A DNA stretch of 64,000 nt, taken from positions 360,363 through 424,362 of the forward strand of contig JAFYYH010000021.1 of assembly GCA_017557635.1 (NCBI GenBank), read 5' to 3'. The translations under genes and the position numbers were made by a program. Shown here piece after piece: positions 17,729 through 27,221 of this stretch (positions are counted from its first letter, which is position 1; every line of letters begins with the position of its first letter). A model generated the notes under the pieces. That model ran no database searches, was not told the origin of the DNA, and saw only the letters and a program-made list of their open reading frames with translations. Source of the stretch: Bacteroidaceae bacterium (lineage in GTDB: Bacteria; Bacteroidota; Bacteroidia; Bacteroidales; Bacteroidaceae).

Positions 17729-19255
17729 ATGTCCGAGACAAAGAGAATTTCATCAGCTCTGATTTCGGTCTTCCATAAGGATGGCCTTGACGAGATAATC
17801 AACAAACTCCACCAGGAGGGTGTCAAACTCATTTCAACCGGCGGTACCCAGCGCTTCATCGAGTCGCTTGGAGTTCCCTGCCAGGCAGTTGAAGAACTTA
17901 CAGGATATCCGTCAATCCTGGGCGGTCGCGTCAAGACCCTTCATCCTAAAGTTTTCGGCGGCATTCTTGCCCGTCGTGAAGAAGATAACGACATGGCTCA
18001 GATGGCCAGTTATGATATTCCGGAAATCGATCTCGTGATTGTTGACCTCTATCCTTTCGAGGACACTGTTAAGTCCGGTGCCGAGGATGCCGACATCATT
18101 GAGAAAATAGATATAGGCGGTATCTCACTTATCCGTGCAGGTGCCAAGAACTTCAAGGATGCCGTGATTGTTGCCAGCAAGGATCAGTACAAGCCCCTGC
18201 TTGACATTCTGAACGAGCGCGGTGCCGAGACTACTCTCGAGGAGCGCCGCTGGTTTGCCAAGGAGGCATTCGCAGTTTCTTCATACTATGACAGCTGCAT
18301 CTACAACTGGTTTGCAGGTGATGAAGAGGAGGATCATTTCCGTCTGGCGCTGGACGGCCACAAGGCAATGCGCTATGGTGAGAATCCTCATCAGAAGGGC
18401 GTATTCCACGGTGACCTGGATGCCATGTTTGACCAGGTTCACGGTAAGGAGATCTCTTACAACAACCTGCTTGACATCAACGCAGCCGTTGACCTGATCG
18501 ACGAGTTCAACGAGACCACATTCGCCATCCTCAAGCACAACAACGCATGCGGCGTGGCTTCACGTCCTACACTGCTCGAGGCTTGGAAGGACGCTCTTGC
18601 AGGTGATCCCGTATCGGCCTTCGGCGGAGTCCTGGTTGCAAACGCTCCCGTTGACAAGGCTACAGCCGAGGAGATAAACAAGATATTCTTCGAGGTAATC
18701 ATTGCTCCGGACTATGACTTTGACGCCCTGGAGATCCTGGGTCAGAAGAAGAACCGCATCATCCTGGTCCGCAAGGATCAGAAGCTGCCAGTCAAACTGG
18801 TTCGCTCAGCCTTGAACGGTGTGCTTGTTCAGGATAAGGATACCAAGATCGAGACTCCCGATGAGCTCAAGCTGGTAACCTCACGCAAGCCCAGTGATGA
18901 TGAGATTGAGGATATGCTTTTTGCAAACAAGATCGTAAAGAACAGCAAGAGTAACTCGATAGTATTTGCACGCGGCAAGCAGCTGCTGGCAAGCGGTGTG
19001 GGTCAGACCTCACGCGTGGATGCTCTCAAGCAGGCTGTAGAAAAGGCACACGGATTCGGATTTACTCTGGAGGGTGCAGCAATGGCAAGTGACGCCTTCT
19101 TCCCATTCCCCGACTGCGTGGAACTGGCCGATAAGGCAGGCGTCAAGAACGTAATACATCCGGGAGGTTCAGTTCGTGACCAGGAGTCAATCGACTACTG
19201 CGAGCAGAACGGCATGACCATGGTCATTACCGGATTCCGTCATTTCAAACATTGA
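17729..19255 (+). CDS. purH: Bifunctional AICAR transformylase / IMP cyclohydrolase
   Basis: A 508-residue enzyme for the last two steps of IMP synthesis. The N-terminal MGS-like cyclohydrolase domain (about residues 1-150) shows LISTGGTQRFIE and LTGYPSILGGRVKTLHPKVFGGIL. The C-terminal transformylase domain shows LRYGENPHQ-type MRYGENPHQKG, KHNNACG and SDAFFPFPDCVE, and a GGSVRDQESI end. All motifs are intact and the length is normal. It precedes mreB by 26 bp, so the cell-shape genes may be co-transcribed with it. Confidence 0.96.
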   Translation: MSETKRISSALISVFHKDGLDEIINKLHQEGVKLISTGGTQRFIESLGVPCQAVEELTGYPSILGGRVKTLHPKVFGGILARREEDNDMAQMASYDIPEIDLVIVDLYPFEDTVKSGAEDADIIEKIDIGGISLIRAGAKNFKDAVIVASKDQYKPLLDILNERGAETTLEERRWFAKEAFAVSSYYDSCIYNWFAGDEEEDHFRLALDGHKAMRYGENPHQKGVFHGDLDAMFDQVHGKEISYNNLLDINAAVDLIDEFNETTFAILKHNNACGVASRPTLLEAWKDALAGDPVSAFGGVLVANAPVDKATAEEINKIFFEVIIAPDYDFDALEILGQKKNRIILVRKDQKLPVKLVRSALNGVLVQDKDTKIETPDELKLVTSRKPSDDEIEDMLFANKIVKNSKSNSIVFARGKQLLASGVGQTSRVDALKQAVEKAHGFGFTLEGAAMASDAFFPFPDCVELADKAGVKNVIHPGGSVRDQESIDYCEQNGMTMVITGFRHFKH

Positions 19256-19281
19256 TTTCTAACTAATTACTTGATATTAAA

Positions 19282-20304
19282 GTGGGACTGTTTTCATTAA
19301 CACAAGAGTTGTCGATGGACCTTGGCACCGCCAATACCATCATAATGCACAACGATAAGATTGTAGTTAACGAGCCTTCAATCGTTGCCCTTGATAACCG
19401 CACCGACAAGATGGTTGCAGTGGGTAACCAGGCCAAGATGATGTATGAGAAGACCAACAAGGATATTCGCGTGGTCCGTCCTTTGAGAAACGGTGTTATA
19501 GCCGACTTCGATGCCTGCGAGCAGATGATGCGCGGTCTGATAGGCATGGTAGATACCGGTCGCCGTCTCTTCTCACCTTCACTCAAGATGGTGATAGGTG
19601 TTCCTTCAGGAAGTACTGAGGTTGAGCTCCGTGCCGTACGTGACTCTGCAGAGCACGCCGGCGGACGTGAAGTATATATGCTGTTCGAGCCGATGGCCGC
19701 CGCAATAGGTATCGGCATTGACGTGCTTGCCCCCGAGGGTAACATGATCGTCGATATAGGCGGTGGTACAACCGAGATCGCAGTTATCTCACTTGGCGGT
19801 CTGGTATCCAACAACTCCGTAAAGGTTGCCGGTGATGATTTCACTGCCGATATCCAGGAGTACATGGGTCGTCAGCACAACGTCAAGGTATCAGAGCGTA
19901 TGGCCGAGCGTATCAAGATAAGCGTAGGTGCCGCTCTTACCGAACTGGGTGACGAGGCCCCCGAGGATTACATTGTGAACGGTCCTAACAAGATCACCGC
20001 TCTGCCTATGTCAATCCCCGTATGCTATCAGGAGATTGCACACTGCCTTGACCGTTCAATCGCAAAGATTGAGTCTGCTGTGCTGAACGCTCTTGAGAAC
20101 ACTCCTCCTGAACTGTATGCCGATATCCTCAAGAACGGTATCTATCTTTCAGGTGGCGGTTCAATGCTCCGCGGTATCAGCAAGCGTCTGGCCGATAAGA
20201 TAGGAATTGAGTTCCATGTGGCTGACGAGCCTCTGCTCAGTGTTGCCAAGGGAACAGGTGTAGCTCTCAAGAACGTTGACCGTTTCTCATTCCTGATGAG
20301 ATAA
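19282..20304 (+). CDS. mreB: Rod shape-determining protein MreB
   Basis: A 340-residue bacterial actin. Actin-fold nucleotide motifs are visible: SMDLGTANTI (phosphate 1), DIGGGTTEIAVI (phosphate 2) and LSGGGSMLRGI (adenosine). It polymerises under the membrane and guides the elongasome. The start is GTG at 19282, at the conserved MGLFSLTQE N-terminus. It is the first gene of the mreB-mreC-mreD-mrdA-rodA cluster. Confidence 0.96.
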   Translation: MGLFSLTQELSMDLGTANTIIMHNDKIVVNEPSIVALDNRTDKMVAVGNQAKMMYEKTNKDIRVVRPLRNGVIADFDACEQMMRGLIGMVDTGRRLFSPSLKMVIGVPSGSTEVELRAVRDSAEHAGGREVYMLFEPMAAAIGIGIDVLAPEGNMIVDIGGGTTEIAVISLGGLVSNNSVKVAGDDFTADIQEYMGRQHNVKVSERMAERIKISVGAALTELGDEAPEDYIVNGPNKITALPMSIPVCYQEIAHCLDRSIAKIESAVLNALENTPPELYADILKNGIYLSGGGSMLRGISKRLADKIGIEFHVADEPLLSVAKGTGVALKNVDRFSFLMR

Positions 20305-20319
20305 AACTGAAGGATAGCC

Positions 20320-21132
20320 GTGCGTTCACTGCTTGACTTTATAGTAAAGCACAGCTACGTTTTCCTTTTCATACTTCTGGAGATATTGTCGCTGGTGCTT
20401 CTGTTCGGTTTCAACGACCGGCAGAAGGAGGCCTTTTTGACCTCGGCAAACTCCTTTTCAGGAACACTGCTGGAATGGCGTTCGGGAGTTGACCAGTTCT
20501 TTTCAATCCGCAAGGAGAATGCGCGGTTGGTAGATGAGAACACCAGACTCCGTGAGATGCTCTATGAACTGACCGACAGCCAGTATGTCGAACAGGAGAG
20601 GGCATTGTCATCGTCCAGAGTCGTTGCCGCCCGCGTGGTGGACAACTCGATCCGCAAGGATGACAATTATCTGACCATAAACAAAGGAAGCCGCGACGGA
20701 ATCAGTCCGGGTATGGGTGTCTACAACCCGGACGGTGTCGTAGGTGTTGTCATGGTCACTGGTAAGCGATACTCAATAGTCCTGCCGGTGTTGAACGGCA
20801 GCTCAAGCATAAGTTGCAAGAAAAAAGGAAGTGACAGTTTCGGTTTCCTGGAGTGGGCAGGGGGGAATCCCTATGTCGCCCAACTTAAGGATATGCCTTA
20901 CCACTCTGCAGTGGAGATAGGAGATACCATTGTCACTACCGGTTTTTCATCGGTTTTTCCGGAGGATGTCCCTGTAGGAACCGTAGCCGGTGTTGAACGC
21001 TCCAAGAACGGTTACACTTTGAAGATCCAGGTTAACCTTGCATGCGACTTGTCCGATTTGGGCTGGGTGTATGTCCATACATTGACCAGTGACGATGAGA
21101 TAGATTCTCTTTACGAACAGATTTCGGATTAG
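20320..21132 (+). CDS. mreC: Rod shape-determining protein MreC
   Basis: A 270-residue bitopic protein. One membrane segment (about residues 12-32) is followed by a coiled-coil stretch (IRKENARLVDENTRLREML) and the two beta-barrel domains, with VDNSIRKDDNYLTINKGSRDGI and the DTIVTTGFSSVFPEDVPVG motif. It links MreB to PBP2 in the periplasm. The start codon is GTG. It is 15 bp after mreB and 4 bp before mreD. Confidence 0.94.
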   Translation: MRSLLDFIVKHSYVFLFILLEILSLVLLFGFNDRQKEAFLTSANSFSGTLLEWRSGVDQFFSIRKENARLVDENTRLREMLYELTDSQYVEQERALSSSRVVAARVVDNSIRKDDNYLTINKGSRDGISPGMGVYNPDGVVGVVMVTGKRYSIVLPVLNGSSSISCKKKGSDSFGFLEWAGGNPYVAQLKDMPYHSAVEIGDTIVTTGFSSVFPEDVPVGTVAGVERSKNGYTLKIQVNLACDLSDLGWVYVHTLTSDDEIDSLYEQISD

Positions 21133-21136
21133 AAGT

Positions 21137-21655
21137 ATGGATAAGGGATCAATCGCTAACAGGTTTTTCTTATTGTTGGGACTGGCATTGCTTCAGGTTC
21201 TATTCCTGAACCGTATATGTCTGTTCGGGTACGTCACCCCTCTGTTCTATATCTGGATGATTATCAGGTTTGACAGTTCGATGAAACGTTACGGCATATT
21301 GCTGTGGGCGTTCTTCCTTGGACTCCTGATTGATATTTTCTCCGGTACCCCCGGCCTGAATGCGGCATCGGCTACTTTGCTTGCCATGTTACAGCCATCA
21401 ATCGTAAAACTGTTCGTACCTCTGGACCGTCATGATGTGCTGGTTCCGTGTTCAGCCTCCATGGGCGGCAGACCGTTTGCCGGTTATCTGCTGCTTATGA
21501 CGGTGCTTCATCATACTGTCTATTTCATACTGCGCAGTATTCCTCTCGGCGACTGGACAGTGCTGGTTCTGAAGATTGTATTCAGCACTCTCCTGACATT
21601 CGTTCTTATGCTCGTGACGGAAAGCGTCACCAAGTCATCAGGTTACAAACGTTGA
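21137..21655 (+). CDS. mreD: Rod shape-determining protein MreD
   Basis: A 172-residue membrane protein with about five helices; the FLGLLIDIFSGTPGLNAASATLLA segment is typical of MreD. Sequence conservation in this family is low, so the call leans on topology, size and its place between mreC and mrdA. It is a scaffold of the elongasome. Confidence 0.9.
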   Translation: MDKGSIANRFFLLLGLALLQVLFLNRICLFGYVTPLFYIWMIIRFDSSMKRYGILLWAFFLGLLIDIFSGTPGLNAASATLLAMLQPSIVKLFVPLDRHDVLVPCSASMGGRPFAGYLLLMTVLHHTVYFILRSIPLGDWTVLVLKIVFSTLLTFVLMLVTESVTKSSGYKR

Positions 21656-21662
21656 TAGGGCT

Positions 21663-23507
21663 GTGAAGAACCACAGATTTGATAACAGGAAATACGCCAT
21701 CGGTCTGATGGTGGTATCCGTCGTGCTCCTGTATATCATCCGCCTGGTTCAGATTCAGCTGATCGATACCCGTTACCGCAATTCGGCCGATAACAACGCA
21801 CTCTACTACCGCACGGTATATCCCACACGCGGCGTCATCTATGACCGCCAGGGCCGTATGATCGTAAGCAACCAGCCATCATTTGACGTGACGGTGGTAA
21901 TGCGTAATATCCGTAATCTGGATACTCTTGCCTTCTGTCAGTCACTTGACATTACCCGGGAATTCTTTGATACCCGTATGGCTGATATACGTAACCGTCG
22001 CAAGAACCCCGGTTACTCCCCTTATACGGAACAGACATTCCTGGCCCAACTCTCATTTGAGGAGATATCGGAATTCAGGGAGAAACTCTACAGGTTTGAC
22101 GGATTCGGCATAACACAGCGTCAGCAGCGCAAGTACAGTTATGAAGCCGGAGCACATCTGTTGGGAGATCTGGGTGAGGTTTCAAAGAGTGAGATTGAGG
22201 AGGACAGCTGGTACGTTCAGGGTGATGTCATCGGCAAACAGGGTGTAGAAAAATACTATGAATCTCAGTTGCGTGGAGAGAAGGGCACCGAGGTGCTGCT
22301 TAAGGATGCCTATGGACGTATTCAGGGCAGTTACTATGACGGAGAGTTTGACAAGGAGGCTGTACCCGGACGTAATCTGGAACTGGGCCTTGACATAGAA
22401 CTGCAGATGCTGGGTGAGAAACTGATGCAGAACAAGATTGGCAGCATTGTGGCTATCGAACCCAAGACGGGTGAGATACTGTGCATGGTATCGGCTCCCT
22501 CATTCAATCCTTCGGAACTGTCGGGGCGTCATCGCGGTGAGCACTACCAGGAGTTGCAGGCCAGACCGGACAAACCGCTGTTGAACCGTCCCATTCAGGG
22601 AACCTATCCTCCGGGATCTACATTCAAGACATCACAGGCGCTGACATTCCTTCAGGAGGGAATCATTGACACCCAGACAAAATATACCTGCAATGACGGA
22701 TTCTCGTTCCGCGGACTCAGGGTGGGATGCCATTCACATTCATCACCTCTGTCGCTCAATTTTGCCATTGCAACCTCATGTAACGGATATTTCTGCTGGG
22801 GCTATTACTATATGATAGGTGCATACAAGTACGGCACTCCGCAGAAGGCACTTACTGTATGGAAGGATTACATGGTGGATATGGGGTTCGGTTATACTCT
22901 TGGAGTTGACCTGCCCAGTGAGGCGCGCGGTATGATTCCCAATTCGGATTATTATGACCGTCATTACAACGGTTCCTGGAACGGTCTTACAACAATCAGT
23001 AATGCCATAGGTCAGGGTGAAGTTACCCTTACGCCGCTTCAGATAGCCAATCTTGGAGCTACTATAGCCAACCGCGGTTATTACATCACTCCCCACGTAG
23101 TCAGGGCTGTTGACGGCCAGGAACTGGATACGGCTTATACCACTCCCCATTATGTTAAGGTTGACAAGGAGAACTATGAGATAGTGGTACAGGGTATGCG
23201 CCAGTCTGTAATAGACGGTACATGCCGTGCAGCCAATAACCGTGACTATCTGGTATGCGGTAAGACCGGTACGGCGCAGAACCGCGGCATTGACCATTCT
23301 GTATTCATGGGATTCGCTCCCATGGATGATCCCAAGATTGCCATTGCAGTCTATGTGGAGAACGGCGGATTCGGAGCGGTTTACGGTGTGCCTATAGGTG
23401 CTCTGATGATGGAGCAGTACATAAACGGCTGCCTGTCGGAGGCAAGCCAGCGTAAGGTCGAGGATTATTCAAGTCGTGTGATTGATTATGGAGAGGAGGA
23501 ACGTTGA
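21663..23507 (+). CDS. mrdA: Penicillin-binding protein 2 (elongation transpeptidase)
   Basis: A 614-residue class B penicillin-binding protein. There is one N-terminal membrane helix (about residues 11-30), then the PBP dimerisation domain with YPTRGVIYDRQGRMIVSNQP. The transpeptidase domain has all three active-site motifs: STFK (Ser319-Lys322), SCN (372-374) and KTG (534-536). It cross-links peptidoglycan during side-wall growth with RodA. The start is GTG, 7 bp after mreD. The stop lies 4 bp before the rodA start. Confidence 0.95.
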   Translation: MKNHRFDNRKYAIGLMVVSVVLLYIIRLVQIQLIDTRYRNSADNNALYYRTVYPTRGVIYDRQGRMIVSNQPSFDVTVVMRNIRNLDTLAFCQSLDITREFFDTRMADIRNRRKNPGYSPYTEQTFLAQLSFEEISEFREKLYRFDGFGITQRQQRKYSYEAGAHLLGDLGEVSKSEIEEDSWYVQGDVIGKQGVEKYYESQLRGEKGTEVLLKDAYGRIQGSYYDGEFDKEAVPGRNLELGLDIELQMLGEKLMQNKIGSIVAIEPKTGEILCMVSAPSFNPSELSGRHRGEHYQELQARPDKPLLNRPIQGTYPPGSTFKTSQALTFLQEGIIDTQTKYTCNDGFSFRGLRVGCHSHSSPLSLNFAIATSCNGYFCWGYYYMIGAYKYGTPQKALTVWKDYMVDMGFGYTLGVDLPSEARGMIPNSDYYDRHYNGSWNGLTTISNAIGQGEVTLTPLQIANLGATIANRGYYITPHVVRAVDGQELDTAYTTPHYVKVDKENYEIVVQGMRQSVIDGTCRAANNRDYLVCGKTGTAQNRGIDHSVFMGFAPMDDPKIAIAVYVENGGFGAVYGVPIGALMMEQYINGCLSEASQRKVEDYSSRVIDYGEEER

Positions 23508-23511
23508 CATA

Positions 23512-24945
23512 ATGGGTAAACTTGACTGGTTCACGGTACTGCTGGTGCTGGTCATCATGGTCTGCGGCTGGTTCAGCATCTGCGGAGCAAGCGCCAATGT
23601 GGAGAACGTGGATCTCTTCTCGTTCGCTACACGTCCGGGTAAGCAGATGGTATGGATTATCTGTGCTTTGGTATTGGGGGCTGTGGTTATGTTTATCAAC
23701 CAGAACTTCCTGAACTCAAATGCCTATATCATATACATTGCGTTCCTTCTGTTGCTGATTTTCACCATATTCGTGGCAAAGGATACCAAGGGTTCGCGCT
23801 CTTGGCTTAACCTGGGTCCGGTGAGCCTGCAGCCGGCGGAGTTTGCAAAGTTCGCCACGGCACTGGCATTGGCCAAGTTCGTTGACCGGTTTGATTTCAA
23901 TCCCGCACATTTGGGTGACCTGCTCAAGGCTTGCGCCGTGTTTGTGGTGCCCATGTTCCTAATCATCTGTCAGAACGAGACCGGATCGGCCCTTGTATAT
24001 ATGGCTTTCCTGCTTGTGTTGTACCGTGAGGGAATGACAGGAAGCGTTCTGTTCCTGGGATTCTGCGCCATAGTGTTCTTTATTCTGGAGATAAAGTTCA
24101 GTCCGGTCAATTTCGGCGACCAGCCTTTCCAGGTTGGCACATGGCTGGTTCTGACAATAATCCAGCTTCTTGAACCGCTTATCCTATGGTTCATGTCCAA
24201 GAACCGCAATTTCACTCTTACCGTGGGCGGAATAGGACTGGGCGGTATGCTCATCGGACTGGCCGTATCACTTTCAATCGTACCGTTCAAGGTGACCTGG
24301 CTGCAGATAGGGCTTATTATCCTGACCAGTGCCTACATATTCTTCCGAGCTGTAAAGGATATGGCCCGCAAGTACATTCTGGTAGCCCTGTTTGCCATCG
24401 GCTCCGTAGGCTATCTGCTCTCAGTCGATTATGCCTTCAACAAGATCTTGCAACCACACCAGCGTACCCGTATCAACGTAACGCTCGGCCTGGAGGATGA
24501 TCCCCAGGGAACCGGCTACAACGTAAACCAGTCACTCATTGCCATCGGCTCAGGCGGTCTTACCGGAAAGGGATTCATGAAAGGAACCCAAACCAAACTG
24601 AAATACGTCCCCGAACAGGACACCGACTTCATCTTCTGCACCGTGGGCGAGGAGCAGGGTTTCAAGGGCTCTGTATTTGTACTGCTGCTCTATCTTGGTT
24701 TGCTACTACGTCTCATCGTGCTTGCTGAACGGCAATCGTCAGTCTTCGGCCGCGTCTACGGCTACTCAGTAGTATGCATCCTATTGTTCCACCTATTTAT
24801 TAATATAGGAATGGTACTGGGCATTACCCCCGTAATCGGCATCCCCCTGCCGTTCTTCAGCTACGGAGGCTCCTCCCTCTGGGGTTTCACCATCCTCCTT
24901 GCAGTCTTCCTCCGCATAGACTGCGAACGCACCACCAGTTACTGA
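23512..24945 (+). CDS. rodA: Rod shape-determining protein RodA (SEDS glycosyltransferase)
   Basis: A 477-residue SEDS-family polytopic protein with about ten membrane segments. Family motifs are GSRSWLNLGPVSLQPAEFAK and the C-terminal VIGIPLPFFSYGGSS. It polymerises lipid II as the partner of PBP2. It is longer than E. coli RodA because of an extra membrane pair in the middle (about residues 195-300). The frame extends back to 23482 inside mrdA, but ATG 23512 gives the typical MGKLDWFTVLL start. Its last 7 bp overlap the convergent ricT. Confidence 0.95.
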   Translation: MGKLDWFTVLLVLVIMVCGWFSICGASANVENVDLFSFATRPGKQMVWIICALVLGAVVMFINQNFLNSNAYIIYIAFLLLLIFTIFVAKDTKGSRSWLNLGPVSLQPAEFAKFATALALAKFVDRFDFNPAHLGDLLKACAVFVVPMFLIICQNETGSALVYMAFLLVLYREGMTGSVLFLGFCAIVFFILEIKFSPVNFGDQPFQVGTWLVLTIIQLLEPLILWFMSKNRNFTLTVGGIGLGGMLIGLAVSLSIVPFKVTWLQIGLIILTSAYIFFRAVKDMARKYILVALFAIGSVGYLLSVDYAFNKILQPHQRTRINVTLGLEDDPQGTGYNVNQSLIAIGSGGLTGKGFMKGTQTKLKYVPEQDTDFIFCTVGEEQGFKGSVFVLLLYLGLLLRLIVLAERQSSVFGRVYGYSVVCILLFHLFINIGMVLGITPVIGIPLPFFSYGGSSLWGFTILLAVFLRIDCERTTSY

Positions 24946-26078
24946 TTCTGCTGGTTTTGCTGCGGACGTTGTCCGTCACCCGGACGATGGTTGCGGTTGT
25001 GGTGTTTTTTCTTCTTTTTCTTTTTGTCGAAACGTGAAAGGTCGCCGTCGGTAAGGATGTCGTTCTCTATGCGGGAATCGGTCTTGACTACTGTCTCATC
25101 CAGACTCAACGGTTTCTGACCCTTGCGGTTCATGCCGATTATCTCAAGTGCACGCTCCGGAGTGATTGTCTCCACGTTGGCTGCGAATACCTTATCGGTT
25201 GAGTATGATATCTGACCGTTAAGGATATCGGCCTTGAAGAAATAATATGTACTGTCTTTGGTCTCCAGAGGAATGTCGCGTGAGGGGAATCCCTTCTGCG
25301 CCTCTACATAAGCATCCACCTCGTAGTTGAGGCAGCACTTGAGCTTGGCGCACTGGCCAGCCAGTTTCTGCGGGTTCATGGAGAGGTCCTGGAAACGTGC
25401 GGCACCGGTTGATACCGATACGAAACTGGTCATCCAGGTGGTGCAGCATAGTTCACGTCCGCAGGGGCCGATGCCACCGATGCGGCCTGCTTCCTGACGG
25501 GCACCGATCTGCTTCATCTCAATACGAACGTGGAAGGCATCGGCCAGCACCTTGATGAGCTGGCGGAAATCCACACGGCCATCGGCAATGTAGTAGAAGA
25601 TGGCCTTGAGTCCGTCGCCCTGGTACTCCACGTCACCAATCTTCATCTCCAGACCCAGGTCCTTGGCTATCTGTCGTGAGCGGATCATGGTGTCATGCTC
25701 GCGGGCCTTTGCCTCGGCATACTTCTCCATGTCAACCTCACGTGCCTTACGGTAGATGCGCTTGATCTCAATGTCGGGGCGCAGGTTGGCTTTCTTCATC
25801 TGGAGCTGTACCAGACGGCCGGTCATGGTGACCGTGCCTATGTCATGTCCGGGATTGGATTCCACAGCCACAATATCGCCCTTTTCAAGAGGGATCTTGT
25901 TGGAGTTGATGAAGAATCCCTTGCGGGTGTTCTTGAACTGGACCTCAACATAGTCGCCCTCATCGGCCCCGGGCACACCGGCCAGGTAGTCAAATGAGTG
26001 GAGTTGTCCCATTCCGCGACCGCATCCCTTGCAGCATATACCGCCGCTTCCGTTATTGAGTATGAAATCCTGATCCAT
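24939..26078 (-). CDS. ricT: RicT/YaaT-like PSP1 domain protein
   Basis: A 379-residue cytoplasmic protein of the PSP1/YaaT family. It has an N-terminal cysteine group (CCKGCGRGMG), the PSP1 C-terminal domain with GRVDFRQLIKVLADAFHVRIEMKQIG, and conserved cysteine pairs in GPCGRELCC and GQCAKLKCC. The C-terminal 35 residues are a Lys/His/Gln/Asn-rich tail, probably disordered. In Bacillus, RicT forms an iron-sulfur complex with RicA and RicF that affects RNA processing, and its gene is also next to holB. The function in Bacteroidota is unknown. It follows holB by 6 bp. Confidence 0.85.
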   Translation of the reverse strand: MDQDFILNNGSGGICCKGCGRGMGQLHSFDYLAGVPGADEGDYVEVQFKNTRKGFFINSNKIPLEKGDIVAVESNPGHDIGTVTMTGRLVQLQMKKANLRPDIEIKRIYRKAREVDMEKYAEAKAREHDTMIRSRQIAKDLGLEMKIGDVEYQGDGLKAIFYYIADGRVDFRQLIKVLADAFHVRIEMKQIGARQEAGRIGGIGPCGRELCCTTWMTSFVSVSTGAARFQDLSMNPQKLAGQCAKLKCCLNYEVDAYVEAQKGFPSRDIPLETKDSTYYFFKADILNGQISYSTDKVFAANVETITPERALEIIGMNRKGQKPLSLDETVVKTDSRIENDILTDGDLSRFDKKKKKKKHHNRNHRPGDGQRPQQNQQNQ

Positions 26079-26084
26079 TCCTTT

Positions 26085-27221
26085 TTATTGTTTCATTAGC
26101 ATGATGGTCTTGAGTGACAGGTCAAAGAAAACCATCTTGGAGTTTACATTCTGTTCTATATCGCGCTGGGCCTCGGACAGCGTGTCCATAAGCCCGATGA
26201 TGTTGTTTTCGTTCACGAACGGGGCGAACTTTACCGAGAACTGCCGTTCCTGCTCAGTCATGTAATTGAGTTCGGGAAGGTGGAAGTTGCAGATAAAGTT
26301 CTCGCGTATCATGCGCTGGCAATATGCCAGGAAACGTTTCTGCCATTCACGTCCTTGAGCGGCAATACTCTCCGACCAACGTTTCAGGTCCTTGAGACGA
26401 CGGCCGTATGAGAGCCTCATGAGTTGCATGAAGTAGTCCAGGAACTCATCACTCTCGGTATTGATCCTCAGGGTGCTTATGGCCTTGAGCCAGCTGCCTG
26501 CGCTCAGATGCGCAATCTTGGCGGCGGTGTCGGCGTCCAGCATGTATCCCGGTCCGGTCAGCCTCTGCTCTATCAGCTCTGACGGGATGCACTTGAAGTC
26601 TATGCGCTGGGTGCGGCTCAGTATGGTCTCGAGCATCTGCTCGGGGGTGTCGGTGGTGAGTATGAAGATTGTACCGGCAGGGGGTTCCTCCAGCAGTTTG
26701 AGCAGGGAGTTGGCGCACTGCTGGTTCATCTTCTCGGCATGCCAGATTATCATGATCTTGTAACCGCCCTCTACTGATTTGAGTGACAGCTTGGATGTGA
26801 TGGACTCGCTTTCAGTTACGAATATGCTGGCCTGCTTGTTCTCGGCATCAAGGGCCGATAACCACTCCTCGAATCCGAAGTAATGGTTCTCAGTGACCAT
26901 CTCACGCCAGGTCTTTATCTCGTCGTCCGATACGGTGGAGCGTTCCGAGCTCTTGCTTTTGTTTATTACGGGGAAGACAAAGTGCAGGTCGGGGTGGACC
27001 AGTTTGTCCATCTTGACGCATGACGGGCACTGCCCGCATGAGTCTGTACCTGTGCCTTTGTCACGGCAGAGCAGATAGCGTGCAAAAGCGATGGCTGTCT
27101 GCAGTTTGCCGGTACCTTCAGGACCTGTGAACAGCAGAGCGTGGGGCACAGTACCCGTCTGAGCGTCCTTTACGAGACGCTCAATCACCTCCTGCTGTCC
27201 TATTATGTCCTTAAAGTACAT
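26085..27221 (-). CDS. holB: DNA polymerase III subunit delta' (clamp loader)
   Basis: A 378-residue clamp-loader ATPase-fold protein. Visible features are the P-loop region (TGPEGTGKLQTA), a zinc-type cysteine group (CRDKG...CGQCPSC), a sensor region and the LLKLLEEPP motif, then SRTQRIDFKCIP. Walker A ends in Lys-Leu rather than Lys-Thr/Ser, in line with delta' being a non-hydrolysing subunit in many bacteria. The C-terminal collar half is poorly conserved. The start codon directly abuts the fumarase stop. The neighbour ricT repeats a synteny known in Firmicutes. Confidence 0.88.
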   Translation of the reverse strand: MYFKDIIGQQEVIERLVKDAQTGTVPHALLFTGPEGTGKLQTAIAFARYLLCRDKGTGTDSCGQCPSCVKMDKLVHPDLHFVFPVINKSKSSERSTVSDDEIKTWREMVTENHYFGFEEWLSALDAENKQASIFVTESESITSKLSLKSVEGGYKIMIIWHAEKMNQQCANSLLKLLEEPPAGTIFILTTDTPEQMLETILSRTQRIDFKCIPSELIEQRLTGPGYMLDADTAAKIAHLSAGSWLKAISTLRINTESDEFLDYFMQLMRLSYGRRLKDLKRWSESIAAQGREWQKRFLAYCQRMIRENFICNFHLPELNYMTEQERQFSVKFAPFVNENNIIGLMDTLSEAQRDIEQNVNSKMVFFDLSLKTIMLMKQ

